A stretch of 64,000 nucleotides of DNA from Mytilisepta virgata (taxonomy: Eukaryota > Mollusca > Bivalvia > Mytilida > Mytilidae). The notes beneath the pieces are model-generated. The model was given only the letters and a program-made list of their open reading frames with translations. It was not told the DNA's origin and did not search any database. The stretch spans positions 10,512,501 through 10,576,500 of the forward strand of contig CM051520.1 in NCBI GenBank assembly GCA_028015205.1, written 5' to 3'. Both the position numbers and the translations under genes were made by a program. Position 1 is the stretch's first letter. Each line of letters starts with the position of its first letter. This document shows, one piece after another, positions 63,538 to 64,000 of this stretch.

Positions 63538-64000
63538 TTAGCTCACCTGACCCAAAGGGTCAAGTGAGCTTTTCTCATGACTTGGCGTCCGTCGTCCGTC
63601 GTCGTCCGTCGTCCGTCGTCTTCCGTCGTCGTCGTCGTCCGTTAACTTTTACAAAAATCTTCTCCTCTGAAACTACTGGGCCAAATTGAACCAAACTTGG
63701 CCACAAGCATCATTAGGGTATCTAGTTTAAAAAATGTGTCCGATGACCCCGCCTGCCAACCAACATGGCCGACATGGCTAAAAATAGAACATAGAGGTAA
63801 ACTGCAGTTTTTGTCTTATATCTCAAAAACTAAAGCAATTAGAGCAAAACTGACATGGGGTAAAAATGTTCATCAGGTCAAGATCTACCTGTCATGAAAT
63901 TTTCAGTCGAATCGGTCAACCCTTTGTTGGGTTATTGCCCCTGAATTGTTAATTTTAAGAAAATTTTGCAGTTTTAGGTTGAATTCTTGAATATTATTAT
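63538..64000 (+). repeat. Tandem-core GTGAGC-family element, cut by window end
   Basis: Palindromic start TAGCTCACCTGACCC-AAA-GGGTCAAGTGAGC (63539-63571), then a GTC-rich tract (GTCCGTCGTCGTCCGTCG) and a body nearly identical to 42400-42780. This copy is the best-preserved start of the family. Confidence 0.75.

Overview
The window is animal nuclear DNA from a mollusc, most likely a marine mussel (Mytilidae). It is AT-rich, and three ordinary metazoan genes are split into small exons with GT..AG introns. The space between exons is crowded with bivalve-style repeats: tandem-core elements with tetranucleotide tracts, tRNA-derived SINEs, foldback MITEs, and a dispersed repeat at 40.14-40.43 kb that I recognise as common in mussel genomes. 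The species call rests on my memory of repeat families, not on a search.

Layout. (1) 971-11105, + strand: the last nine coding exons of an ABCB9/TAP-like half ABC transporter, covering the end of the membrane domain and the full nucleotide-binding domain. Its 5' exons lie left of the window. Intron 7 carries what looks like a nested minus-strand terminal exon with paired CxxC motifs. (2) 11.1-24.3 kb: no host gene recognised. This stretch holds tandem-core repeats, a probable non-autonomous Helitron (13094-14468), hairpins, a foldback MITE and a 5'-truncated, mutated non-LTR retrotransposon on the minus strand (about 21670-24330) that ends just before the next gene. (3) 24388-31914, + strand: a complete NUDT9-type mitochondrial ADP-ribose pyrophosphatase. 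(4) 31.9-42.1 kb: AT-rich DNA, MITEs, SINEs and tandem-core repeats. (5) 42106-58373, + strand: a complete 4-hydroxyphenylpyruvate dioxygenase (HPD) gene in 12 coding exons with all three iron ligands. (6) 58.4-64 kb: probable HPD 3' UTR, a MITE and a tandem-core element cut by the window edge.

The three genes have unrelated jobs (peptide transport into lysosomes, ADP-ribose hydrolysis, tyrosine catabolism), and nothing suggests they work as a unit.

The most striking observation is in NUDT9. The exon carrying the Nudix box is present twice in tandem (29122-29265 and 29298-29441). Both copies are exactly 144 nt, phase 0-0 and homologous codon for codon, and they are separated by only 32 nt. 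That gap is too short for normal splicing, so the two look like mutually exclusive alternative catalytic exons. One has a canonical Glu/Arg Nudix box and the other has Asp/Lys at those positions. The preceding exon ends in a 21-bp minisatellite that repeats its own splice donor in frame, and the acceptor region of the following exon sits in a ~180-bp tandem duplication, so three local duplications surround this catalytic exon pair.
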